This document shows, in pieces, positions 26,172-34,273 of a DNA stretch of 64,000 nt; position 1 is the stretch's first letter; each line of letters starts with the position of its first letter. The stretch is from Rhodothermales bacterium (GTDB taxonomy: Bacteria; Bacteroidota; Rhodothermia; Rhodothermales; UBA10348): positions 164,290 to 228,289 of the forward strand of contig JAEPNP010000002.1 in the NCBI GenBank assembly GCA_017643395.1. The letters are read 5' to 3'. Below the pieces are notes generated by a model, which was not told the DNA's origin, searched no databases, and saw only the letters and a program-made list of their open reading frames with translations. The translations under genes were made by a program, and so were the position numbers.

Positions 26172-27821
26172 ATGGCCATCGATAGACGTTCTTTCCTGCG
26201 CACGCCCCACGAGGTTGTTGACCTCGGTGTGCGCAATGGTTTTGTGGAATCAGCGGAGCCGGCACCGCGGCCGGAAACGCAGCCCCCAGCACCCGGGTCG
26301 CTGGGAATCAGCGCCGGGCTCGAAGCGCACGCCACACCGCTGGCGGAGGCAGACGTCAAGCACGCCCTCCGTCGGTGCGCATTCGGAGCGAAACCGGAGT
26401 TGCTGGAAGCCTGGACGGGCAGCACGGCCACCGAGCTCGCGAATGCTCTCGTCGACGAGTCAGTGGCCATGCCGCTTCCGGATGAAACCTGGTGGGCCAA
26501 TGAGGCCATCCCGGGGCGGGGCTCCACGCAGGAGGAACGCCGGGCCTACCGGGACGCCAACAACCAGTGGCTGCTCGAATACCGCATGGACTGGATGCAG
26601 CGCATGATGCGTGACGGGCTGCGAGAGCGCCTGGCTCTGGTCTGGCACAACCATTTCGTGACGGGAGTCTCGTCCTACCGCTACGCGGTGTTTTCCTTCC
26701 GGTATGTGCAAACGCTGCGCACGTACGCGCTGGGCAATTTCAAGGAGTTTGTGCGCTACATGGGGCTTGACCCGTCGATGCTGCTCTATCTGAACGGCAT
26801 CCAGAACCGGGTAGGCACCCCGAACGAGAACTACGCGCGCGAACTGCTGGAGCTGTTCACCATGGGCCCTGTGGGTCCCGACGGCACGCCGAACTACACG
26901 GAGAATGACATTCGGGAGCTGGCTCGTGCGCTGACCGGATTTCAGGTCTCCGCCACGACGCTGGGCCCTGTGTTCACGCGCAACCGGTTCGACGACGGCT
27001 TCAAGGAAATCTTTGGCCGCTTCGAGAACTTCAACTACGCGTCCGCAATCGACCTGATCTTTGCGGAGCGCGCTGAGGCCATCGCCCATTTTGTGTGCCG
27101 CCACCTGTACGCCTCCCTGGTCTACTCCGGGGTGGACGATGCCGTGGTTTCTTCGCTCGCCACGCAGCTGCTGGATGCCAACTGGGAGCTGGAGCCGGTC
27201 ATCCGGACTTTGCTGGCCAGTGCGCACTTCTTCGACCCGCAGGCGCAGGGAGCCCAGATCAAGAGCCCTGTCGAACACGCGCTCGGCATGCCGGTGGAGA
27301 TGGACATTGCGCCGACCATGCAGACGCTGAATGTGCTGTACCGTACTGCCCGCGCGAATGGTCAGAATTTGCTTGACCCGCCGAATGTCGCAGGCTGGCC
27401 CGGGCACCATATCTGGATGAACACCACCACCCTGCCCTATCGCTGGTTTGTTTCGGAGGTGTTTCTGTCCGGGCGTGGAGGCACGGCGGTGGCTCTGACG
27501 CCGCTCGCTCAGCGGATCCATGATGAGCTTGACCCGGAGGCCGCGTTCCGGCTGCCGCTGGCTCTTGTGGAGCACCTCATTGCGGCTCCCGTCGATCTGT
27601 TGGACATCCCCGAGATTTCGGATGAGTTCGGTGGGGACCTGGTCAATTTTCCCATCCCTGAGTGGGTGAACGCCGCACCGCCGCACGTGCGCAATCTGGC
27701 CAAGATGTTCCTGGGAGGGCAGCCGTGGTATGAGTGGGGGCTGCATGTGCAGGGAGCCGAGGAGCGCATGACATCCTTTGTGCGCCAGATCAGTCAGTAT
27801 CCGGAATATCAGCTCGTCTAG
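26172..27821 (+). CDS. DUF1800 family protein
   Basis: A 549-residue protein of the DUF1800 family, which is nearly always paired with a DUF1501 gene as here. Family features include ADVKHALRRCAFGA, a conserved WHNHFVTG, the NENYARELLELFTMG segment, and DPPNVAGWPGH near the C-terminus. The N-terminus, MAIDRRSFLR, looks like a twin-arginine motif but no hydrophobic core follows; export alone is therefore doubtful, and carriage with the Tat-targeted partner is one possibility. Biochemical function is unknown. The next gene starts only five bases after the stop. Confidence 0.88.
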   Translation: MAIDRRSFLRTPHEVVDLGVRNGFVESAEPAPRPETQPPAPGSLGISAGLEAHATPLAEADVKHALRRCAFGAKPELLEAWTGSTATELANALVDESVAMPLPDETWWANEAIPGRGSTQEERRAYRDANNQWLLEYRMDWMQRMMRDGLRERLALVWHNHFVTGVSSYRYAVFSFRYVQTLRTYALGNFKEFVRYMGLDPSMLLYLNGIQNRVGTPNENYARELLELFTMGPVGPDGTPNYTENDIRELARALTGFQVSATTLGPVFTRNRFDDGFKEIFGRFENFNYASAIDLIFAERAEAIAHFVCRHLYASLVYSGVDDAVVSSLATQLLDANWELEPVIRTLLASAHFFDPQAQGAQIKSPVEHALGMPVEMDIAPTMQTLNVLYRTARANGQNLLDPPNVAGWPGHHIWMNTTTLPYRWFVSEVFLSGRGGTAVALTPLAQRIHDELDPEAAFRLPLALVEHLIAAPVDLLDIPEISDEFGGDLVNFPIPEWVNAAPPHVRNLAKMFLGGQPWYEWGLHVQGAEERMTSFVRQISQYPEYQLV

Positions 27822-27826
27822 TCGCC

Positions 27827-29449
27827 ATGTGTACGCATCATCATCATGGGCCGCGCCACGGAAGCCGGCTGGAAGACGGGCATGCCCACTCTGAGGACCA
27901 TCATGCCTGGTCGCGTCGCGACTTCCTGGGAAGCGTCGGCCTGACCGCGGCGCTGGGCGGCATGGCCCTGGGCGGCGTCCCGGTACGCGCGTTCGCGCAA
28001 ACGGGCATGCTTTCCCGGCTTGCCGCCGTCGATACAGACCGCGTACTGGTCATTCTGCAACTCTCCGGAGGCAATGACGGCCTGAATACCATCGTTCCAT
28101 ATCGGAACGATCTGTACTTCAACGCCCGCCCCAACCTGGGTCTTCGCGACGCCATACAGGTCACCGACTCCGTCGGATTCCACCCCCAGCTCACCCAACT
28201 GGCCGACCTGTACGCAGACGGCACGATGGGCGTGGTGCACTCGGTCGGGTACCCGGAGGCCGATCTGAGCCACTTTCGATCCACGGACATCTGGATGACC
28301 GCAGGAGACGGATCGAGCGGTGTCCAGGCTACCGGCTGGGCCGGGCGATACCTCGACGCGGAATTTCCGGAGTACGCGGAGACCCCCACCGATTTCCCGC
28401 TCGCCGTGCAGCTGGGCGGCGGCGCGCCGCTGATGTTCTCCGGCCCGGCAGCTCAGATGGGCATGTCGGTACAGAGCATGGAGCTGTTCGACCGCATTGC
28501 GGAAACTGCCCAGCTCTACCGCACCGACAACCTGCCCGCTTCCCGGCTCGGCACTGAGATGGGATTCCTTCGCTCGGTGGCCAACGACTCGTTCCAGTTC
28601 GCGGGCGCTATTCAGGATGCCTCAGCCGCAGGGTCCAACACGGTGGAGTACATCACGCCGAACCCGCTGGCAGACCAGCTTTCAGCCGTGGCCCGACTGA
28701 TTCGCGGTGGACTGGGATCGCGCATCTACCATGTCTCCCTGGGTGGCTTCGACACGCATGCCAACCAGGCGAATACGCACGCCGTGCTGATGCGCTACAT
28801 CTCGGAGGCGGTTTCGGCTTTTCTGGCGGATCTGTCTGCCGACGGCTGGGCAGACCGAACGCTGGTCATGTCCTTTAGCGAGTTCGGCCGCCGAGTGGGC
28901 GAGAACGGCTCAGGTGGCACGGACCACGGCACGGCGGCGCCACTATTTCTGTTCGGGCCCGCCGTCAAGGCAGGATTTCACGGCAGCCTGCCGGACCTCG
29001 ACAACCTGAGCAACGGCAACCTCTCATATCAGACCGATTTTCGATCCGTCTACGGCTCGGTCATGCGCCAGTGGTTCGGCCTGCCGGAGCCGACGGTGGC
29101 ATCCGTGCTGGGTGGCGACTTCCCGAATCTTGACCTGGTGGAGTCGGGTGTTGGCACGCACCTGGATGCGGTCACGGATCTCCCGTCCACGGTGCACCTG
29201 TCTGCTCCGTATCCCAACCCGGCAGCCACCTCGGCCCATGTGTCCTACACCCTGTCGGATGCGGCTGAAACCCGGCTTGAGGTATTCGACATGCTGGGGC
29301 GCCGCGTGCAGCAGGCCCATCTGGGGGTCCGCGCGGCGGGAGCGGGAAGTCTGCGGATTGAGACGGCTTCGCTTCCTCCCGGTCAGTACCTGGTGCGCCT
29401 GGAGGCAGGTGGTCAACGAAGCTCGACGGCACTGATCGTGGCCCGATAG
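27827..29449 (+). CDS. DUF1501 protein with His-rich Tat signal and T9SS sorting domain
   Basis: A 540-residue protein. Residues 1-28 contain nine histidines and a cysteine, then the twin-arginine motif SRRDFLG (29-35) and a hydrophobic core (VGLTAALGGMALGGV) with likely cleavage near AFAQ. The body is the DUF1501 domain, alkaline-phosphatase-superfamily-like, with LQLSGGNDGLNT, a GGFDTHANQ segment and EFGRRVGENGSGGTDHG. The last 85 residues are a type IX secretion C-terminal sorting domain (PYPNPA, a DMLGRRV turn, LPPGQYLVRLE). So it seems to be folded and Tat-exported, then secreted to the surface (inference). I chose the ATG at 27827 because it gives the Tat signal. Confidence 0.9.
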   Translation: MCTHHHHGPRHGSRLEDGHAHSEDHHAWSRRDFLGSVGLTAALGGMALGGVPVRAFAQTGMLSRLAAVDTDRVLVILQLSGGNDGLNTIVPYRNDLYFNARPNLGLRDAIQVTDSVGFHPQLTQLADLYADGTMGVVHSVGYPEADLSHFRSTDIWMTAGDGSSGVQATGWAGRYLDAEFPEYAETPTDFPLAVQLGGGAPLMFSGPAAQMGMSVQSMELFDRIAETAQLYRTDNLPASRLGTEMGFLRSVANDSFQFAGAIQDASAAGSNTVEYITPNPLADQLSAVARLIRGGLGSRIYHVSLGGFDTHANQANTHAVLMRYISEAVSAFLADLSADGWADRTLVMSFSEFGRRVGENGSGGTDHGTAAPLFLFGPAVKAGFHGSLPDLDNLSNGNLSYQTDFRSVYGSVMRQWFGLPEPTVASVLGGDFPNLDLVESGVGTHLDAVTDLPSTVHLSAPYPNPAATSAHVSYTLSDAAETRLEVFDMLGRRVQQAHLGVRAAGAGSLRIETASLPPGQYLVRLEAGGQRSSTALIVAR

Positions 29450-29487
29450 CCGGCAGCCGGTCGTCTCACAGATGGCCCGGCAAAGCG

Positions 29488-29505
29488 CTGTCAGCTTTAT
29501 GACAG
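29488..29505. promoter_or_regulatory. Inverted repeat upstream of the STAS-like gene
   Basis: CTGTCA (29488-29493) and TGACAG (29500-29505) are perfect inverted arms around six bases, 43 bases before the next ATG. It could be an operator for a dimeric regulator or a weak hairpin in the leader; no T-tract follows, so a terminator is less likely. Confidence 0.3.
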
Positions 29506-29547
29506 TAGCATGCCGCCGATACTGGGGTCAGACTCTCTGATCCTGTT

Positions 29548-29946
29548 ATGTCCCACACTCTTGCCTTCGAGAAGCATGGCCTTGGCTGCGTCGTCACGCT
29601 GTCCGGAAGCCTCACGGCGGCCGATCTGTTCGCTGCGAACCTGAGCCTCTACGAGGCCGACCCCGACGGGCGGCTCCGCTACCAGATATGGGACCTTACG
29701 CGCGCGAACTCGCTGACCGTCAGCGCTTCGGACTTGCACGAGCTCGCGGCCCAGGACGGTGAAGCCAGCGAAGAAGCTCCAGGGCAATTGGTTGCCATCT
29801 GCGGCCCGACCGGCGTCCTGCGTGGAGCGAACGAGCTGTACAGCATGTATGCGGACGAGATGACCGACTTCAAAACTGAGACCTTCTCGTCCGTATCCCG
29901 GGCGCGGCTCTGGGTGGAACGCAATCTTGGCCGCATGGCCGCCTGA
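29548..29946 (+). CDS. SpoIIAA/STAS-like domain protein
   Basis: A 132-residue soluble protein without signal peptide. The pattern of alternating strands and helices (CVVTLSGSLTAADLFAANLSLYEADP, YQIWDLTRANSLTVSASDLHELAA, and a C-terminal ARLWVERNL helix) matches the SpoIIAA-like STAS family, which includes lipid-binding and regulatory members. No Ser/Thr phosphorylation motif of anti-sigma antagonists is evident, and no partner kinase is adjacent. It is a stand-alone gene closed by a strong terminator. Confidence 0.55.
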   Translation: MSHTLAFEKHGLGCVVTLSGSLTAADLFAANLSLYEADPDGRLRYQIWDLTRANSLTVSASDLHELAAQDGEASEEAPGQLVAICGPTGVLRGANELYSMYADEMTDFKTETFSSVSRARLWVERNLGRMAA

Positions 29947-29965
29947 GCCTCGGCGACGGAAAGAA

Positions 29966-30003
29966 AAAAAGGGACCCCCGAAGCAGTCGGGAGTCCCTTT
30001 TTC
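29966..30003. terminator. Bidirectional intrinsic terminator between convergent genes
   Basis: Stem of GGGAC-x-CCCGA paired with TCGGG-x-GTCCC (one mismatch) flanked by an A-tract on the left and T-tract on the right. It serves the STAS-like gene on plus and the acyl-CoA dehydrogenase on minus. Confidence 0.9.
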
Positions 30004-30025
30004 AGTGTTGGCATCCAGGCCCTGT

Positions 30026-32089
30026 TCAGGCCTTGCCCGCTGCCTTGCCCTTCTTGGACGCAACCCGTCGCGAGGGCTTCACGGTAGGCGTGCCCTGCGC
30101 GCCATCGCCCGCCGCTGCCGGAACCTCGGCCTCGCCGGGGAACTGCCGGATGTGCTCGGTGGGCACGACCTTGCCCGTGCCGCCGGCAATGGGTGAGGAC
30201 TCGTGGATGTAGAAATCCGCGTTCGGCAGCGAGTCATTGTATTTGCGGGCAGCATCCGCAGCGGGCGCCATGGAGTCGTCGGCGTTCGCCTTGAGCTCCG
30301 TGATATTCTGCCGGATGCGGAGGGCAAACAGGTCGAACGCGTGGCGGAAAGCTGCTTCGTCCTTGTCGAATTCCACGCCGGCAGCGCCGCTGCGCACCAG
30401 GTGATCCATCTTCGAGAGCGATGCCGCCAGCGCGAACAGGTACACGGCGTTGTCGGCAATGCGAGCCTGAACCACCTGCCTCGTGATGATCTCTTCGCGA
30501 TACCACTTGGAGGCCATCTTGAAGAAATGCGAATGGTCCTGGACCAGCCGGGCCAGCCGATCCGCATGGCCCTGCAGGGACGCGTCCACCCGCGATATGC
30601 GTGGTGCAGAGGGCTTCAGGCCAAGGAAGAGCTGAAGACCCAATGGGATGGCCCGCTGGAGAATGCGGCCGTTCGAGGCGTTTCGCACGATGCGGCGCAG
30701 GTTCGAAACCGGATCCTCGTCCGTATCCCAGCCGATGGCCTCCTGGATCCCGATCATCTGCTCCGCCAGCTGCTTGCCGCCGTAGGCAAACACAAACGGC
30801 TGCATGACCTCATTCGAGCCCTCCACCACGCGGTGAATGCGATTGTCCCGCCACAGGCGCTCGATCTCGTTCTCCGTCATGAATGCCTCGCCACCCATGA
30901 TCTGCATGGCGTCGTCGATCACTTCCCAGCCAATCTGTGAGCTGAACACCTTGGTCATCGCGGTCTCCACCATGATGTCCTTGTCGCCGCGATCCAGCAT
31001 GCCGGTCATCATGTAGAGCATGGCATCGGCCGCAAACGTGAACGCATGCATACGGGCGATGCGCTGCTGCACGAGTTCAAAGTCTGCCAGCGGACGGCCG
31101 AACTGGTAGCGCGTCTGCACCCACTTCGTGGCCTGATCCTGGGCACGTTTGGCCGCGCCGGTAATGCCTGCCGACAGGGTGCATCGACCGAAATTCAGGC
31201 AAGTCAGGGCCACGTTCAGGCCACGGCCCTCCTTGTGCAGCAGATTCGCTGCGGGCACCTTCACATTGTTGAAGCGGATCCGGGCCTGCCAGGTGCCGCG
31301 AATGCACGACTTGGAGCGGTTCTTCTGGAAGATCTCCACCCCTTCCATGTCCGGGGTGCAAATCAGCGCGGTCACCTTGTCAGTTTCCTTCCCGGTCTTT
31401 GGGTCGGCCATGCGCTGCTTGCACATGACGGTGAACATGCCCGAGAGAGCGCCCGAGGTGCTCCACTTCTTTTCCCCGTTGAGGATGTAGTGCGAGCCGT
31501 CCTTTGACCTGACCGCGCGGGTCTCCTGCCCGGCCGCGTCCGAGCCCACCTGCGGTTCTGACAGACAGAATGCCGACAGGTATTCGCGTGCGACCTTCGG
31601 CAGAAACTCCTTCTTCTGGGCCTCCGTGCCAAAGAGCATGATGGCCTTGCACCCGATGGACTGGTGGGCCGAGACCATGACCGAAGTGGATCCGCAGTGC
31701 GCTCCGATCATCTCCAGCACCCGATTGTAGCTGGTGATGCCAAGCCCGAGTCCGCCATACTCCTCCGGCACCGTCATGCCCATCACGCCCAGCTCGAACA
31801 GGCGGTTGATGGCCCATTCCGGGATGTACTCTTCCTGATCAATCAGGATGGATGGATGCTCGTTGGTGAGATAATCCTCCAGCTCTGCCAGCAGCGCATC
31901 GCACTTCCGCGTCTCTTCTTCAGAAGTCTGCGGGTACGGGAAGACGTATTCTTCCTGAAACCGTCCCCAGAAGAGGTTCTTCGCAAACCCCATCGTCGAG
32001 GGTTCGGGCCCCATCATGGTTTCGATGTCCCGGATCATTTCCTTGTCCCGGGAGGAGACGTTCTTCAGTTTCAGGTTTTCGAGTCCCAT
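30026..32089 (-). CDS. Acyl-CoA dehydrogenase, VLCAD/ACAD9-like
   Basis: A 687-residue flavoprotein catalysing the first oxidation of fatty acyl-CoA beta-oxidation. It has the N-terminal helical domain (PEEYGGLGLGITSYNRVLE), middle beta domain with FCLSEPQVGSDAAG and GEKKWSTSG, and C-terminal domain with QFGRPLADFELVQ and the catalytic-Glu region RVVEGSNEVM. It is longer than short/medium-chain enzymes (about 390 residues); the extra C-terminal helical region of about 200 residues is typical of the very-long-chain group. The final residues are an unusual Lys/Arg/Ala tail (SRRVASKKGKAAGKA) whose role is unknown. Single gene, divergent from pyrF. Confidence 0.92.
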   Translation of the reverse strand: MGLENLKLKNVSSRDKEMIRDIETMMGPEPSTMGFAKNLFWGRFQEEYVFPYPQTSEEETRKCDALLAELEDYLTNEHPSILIDQEEYIPEWAINRLFELGVMGMTVPEEYGGLGLGITSYNRVLEMIGAHCGSTSVMVSAHQSIGCKAIMLFGTEAQKKEFLPKVAREYLSAFCLSEPQVGSDAAGQETRAVRSKDGSHYILNGEKKWSTSGALSGMFTVMCKQRMADPKTGKETDKVTALICTPDMEGVEIFQKNRSKSCIRGTWQARIRFNNVKVPAANLLHKEGRGLNVALTCLNFGRCTLSAGITGAAKRAQDQATKWVQTRYQFGRPLADFELVQQRIARMHAFTFAADAMLYMMTGMLDRGDKDIMVETAMTKVFSSQIGWEVIDDAMQIMGGEAFMTENEIERLWRDNRIHRVVEGSNEVMQPFVFAYGGKQLAEQMIGIQEAIGWDTDEDPVSNLRRIVRNASNGRILQRAIPLGLQLFLGLKPSAPRISRVDASLQGHADRLARLVQDHSHFFKMASKWYREEIITRQVVQARIADNAVYLFALAASLSKMDHLVRSGAAGVEFDKDEAAFRHAFDLFALRIRQNITELKANADDSMAPAADAARKYNDSLPNADFYIHESSPIAGGTGKVVPTEHIRQFPGEAEVPAAAGDGAQGTPTVKPSRRVASKKGKAAGKA

Positions 32090-32191
32090 AGCAGCAATAA
32101 ATAGAAAGCGGATTCTCGCGGTCAGCGAACTTTCGCTAGAACGCGGGACCCCGCCTCAGGATTCGTCCGCTGAGCGTACCAGCTTAACCTC

Positions 32192-33019
32192 ATGAAACCT
32201 TTTTCCCGCCGTCTGGCGATCGCCCAGCAGCGCACGGGGTCGGCACTCTGCGTTGGCCTGGATCCTGACCTCGAGCGCATTCCGGCCCACATCAAGGCCA
32301 GCCGGACTCCGGAAAGTGCCGTGGAGACGTTCTGCAGGGAGATCATTGCGTCCACCTCCGACCATGCCTGTGCCTACAAGCTCAACTTCGCGTTCTTCGA
32401 GCGGCTGGGCGATGCGGGGTTTGCCGTACTCCGCCGGGTGCGACGGGCCGTACCTCCTGAGTGTCTGACGGTCGCGGACTGCAAGCGCGGCGACATCGGA
32501 AACTCCGCACGGTTCTATGCCGACTCTGCGCTCGGCGACCTGGGCTTCGATTCGGTGACCGTCAGTCCGTACATGGGCCGGGACAGCGTCGAGCCGTTCC
32601 TGCAGTATGGGGGCACGGCGACGTTTCTCCTTGTGCATACCTCCAATCCAGGACGATCCGACCTGCAGACATTGGATGTGGGGGGACGCCCCCTCTACGA
32701 GCGCGTGGCCGAAGCTGCTGTCTCCTGGGGAGCCGACACGCCCGGTCAGCCCGGCTTCGTGGTTGGCGCGTCCGATCCCGCCGTGCTCGCGCGCATCCGG
32801 GCTCTTGCGCCGGAAACGCCATTCCTGATCCCCGGCGTCGGCGCTCAGGGTGGGGATGCGGACGCGGTAATGACGGCCTCCGGCACCGAACCCGGCCTCA
32901 CCCTGGTCAACTCCAGTCGAGCCATCTGCTACGCGTCTGAAGGCGAGGACTTTGCGGGCGCCGCCGCAAACGCCGCCAGAGAAGCCGCCCTCAAACTGGC
33001 CCTGAACGCCCATGCCTGA
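32192..33019 (+). CDS. pyrF: Orotidine 5'-phosphate decarboxylase (type 2)
   Basis: A 275-residue OMP decarboxylase making UMP. The opening strand CVGLDPDLERIP and the catalytic loop VADCKRGDIGN (Asp96, Lys98, Asp101) are clear, as are the substrate segment FLLVHTSNPG and the phosphate-loop IPGVGAQGGD. The longer length and motif spacing fit the type 2 (mycobacterial/myxococcal-like) subfamily rather than the 230-residue enterobacterial form. Its end overlaps the next ORF by eight bases. No other pyrimidine gene is nearby. Confidence 0.95.
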   Translation: MKPFSRRLAIAQQRTGSALCVGLDPDLERIPAHIKASRTPESAVETFCREIIASTSDHACAYKLNFAFFERLGDAGFAVLRRVRRAVPPECLTVADCKRGDIGNSARFYADSALGDLGFDSVTVSPYMGRDSVEPFLQYGGTATFLLVHTSNPGRSDLQTLDVGGRPLYERVAEAAVSWGADTPGQPGFVVGASDPAVLARIRALAPETPFLIPGVGAQGGDADAVMTASGTEPGLTLVNSSRAICYASEGEDFAGAAANAAREAALKLALNAHA

Positions 33020-33323
33020 ACAACCGCTGGTCAGACTCGTCCGGCTGACACTGCGCCCGGATGCTATTGAGGAGTTCCTGGACATTTTCGCGGAGGCGGC
33101 GCCGCGTATCCGCGCCACGCCCGGCTGCCTCAGTCTGGAACTCTGGCAGGACACGCGCTACCCGAACATCCTCAGCACGCACTCCCGCTGGCAAACTGCG
33201 GCTGCGCTGGAGGCGTACCGGTCCAGCGCGTATTTCGAGGCCACCTGGAAGAGGACGCGTGCCCTGTTCGCCGCCCCTCCATTCGCCGCCAGCCACAACC
33301 TGGTGACCGACGATCGATTTTAG
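33012..33323 (+). CDS. Antibiotic biosynthesis monooxygenase (ABM) domain protein
   Basis: A 103-residue single-domain dimeric alpha/beta-barrel protein. The typical pattern is LVRLTLRPDAIEEFLDIF, then PGCLSLELWQD, and HSRWQTAAALEAYRSSAYFEATW. ABM proteins range from quinol monooxygenases to heme-degrading enzymes; lacking the heme ligands I would look for, no substrate can be named. The ATG lies eight bases inside pyrF, so translation is probably coupled. Confidence 0.82.
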   Translation: MPEQPLVRLVRLTLRPDAIEEFLDIFAEAAPRIRATPGCLSLELWQDTRYPNILSTHSRWQTAAALEAYRSSAYFEATWKRTRALFAAPPFAASHNLVTDDRF

Positions 33324-33385
33324 CGGCTCCAACCGTTAATTCCTTCGGCTGAGGGTCGATACCCGGAGGTAGACCGATAGTATCG

Positions 33386-34273
33386 ATGCAGGAGCGCGCC
33401 ACCCAACCCCCAGGCCGATCCGGTCTCGACCTCGACTTTCCCCCGATGTCAAAGACCGTGCGCGAGGTTAACCGCCTCGTGCGAACCGGTGTGCACAGCA
33501 CGGATGAACTTGCCGCCGTCATTTCGGAGGATCCGATGATGGCCGCCTCGGTGCTTCGCCGAGTGAACTCGGCCTTCTACGGAGTGCGCAGGCAGGTGGC
33601 CGACCTCAAAAAGGCTGTCACCCTGCTCGGATTTGACGACGTGGCGAACCTTGTGTTGACGGCCTCTTTCCTGCGGCTGGCCGACATGGTGAGCAATCGT
33701 GCAGCCCGTCAGCTGTTCACCGACCTGATGCAGTTGAGCCTGGGTTCGGCGATGTACGGAGCTCTGATTGCCGAGGAACTCGGTATGCCGGAGCCGGCCA
33801 CAGCCTACAGCGCCGGCCTGATGCATACCTCGGGCCGGGTGGTCATGCTGTTCAACTTCGGCGAGGCCTATACCCGATTGTGCCGACCCGGCACACCGCG
33901 GCCCTTTCCGGACGCGTCGACGGAGCGATCGACCATCGGCATTGATCACGCCCAGGCCAGCGGACTGGCCATGACGGAATGGCAAATGCCTGCCGATCTC
34001 GTTCAGGTGGTCAGCTGTCTGGAAGCTCCCGGCCGCATTGACGATGTGCGTCTGCGCGACGTGGCCCTCTGCGTCTCGGTCGGCGTATCGGCAACCGAAC
34101 AGCTCTGCCTGCGCAACGCCCCAGGCCTGGCGTTCGAAGCGAAGGCCGCGCTGCACGTGCTGGCGCGCATGCGCGGCAAGCAGTCCAGCCAGATCGCGGC
34201 GCGCATCAACGAGGAGCGCAAGCGGGTCAACGACCACATCGCACAAGTGGCGGGAGATCTCGCCCTGGCCTAG
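33386..34273 (+). CDS. HDOD domain signalling protein
   Basis: A 295-residue protein whose core (about 15-220) is an HDOD domain, a non-catalytic relative of HD phosphohydrolases found in bacterial signalling. Supporting segments are LAAVISEDPMMAASVLRRVNSAFYG and the following VADLKKAVTLLGFDDVANLVL, typical of HDOD families. Metal-binding HD pairs are not in place. No receiver, GGDEF or kinase domain is fused. Its 3' end overlaps the convergent TonB receptor gene by four bases. Its pathway is unknown. Confidence 0.85.
   Translation: MQERATQPPGRSGLDLDFPPMSKTVREVNRLVRTGVHSTDELAAVISEDPMMAASVLRRVNSAFYGVRRQVADLKKAVTLLGFDDVANLVLTASFLRLADMVSNRAARQLFTDLMQLSLGSAMYGALIAEELGMPEPATAYSAGLMHTSGRVVMLFNFGEAYTRLCRPGTPRPFPDASTERSTIGIDHAQASGLAMTEWQMPADLVQVVSCLEAPGRIDDVRLRDVALCVSVGVSATEQLCLRNAPGLAFEAKAALHVLARMRGKQSSQIAARINEERKRVNDHIAQVAGDLALA

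Noticed and set aside
26460..27746. 428-residue minus-strand open frame
   Set aside because: Shadow of the DUF1800 gene; no recognisable domain.
30026..32104. Possible promoter or second gene opposite the acyl-CoA dehydrogenase
   Set aside because: Plus-strand frames there are His/Arg/Gln-rich shadows without homology; nothing supports them.
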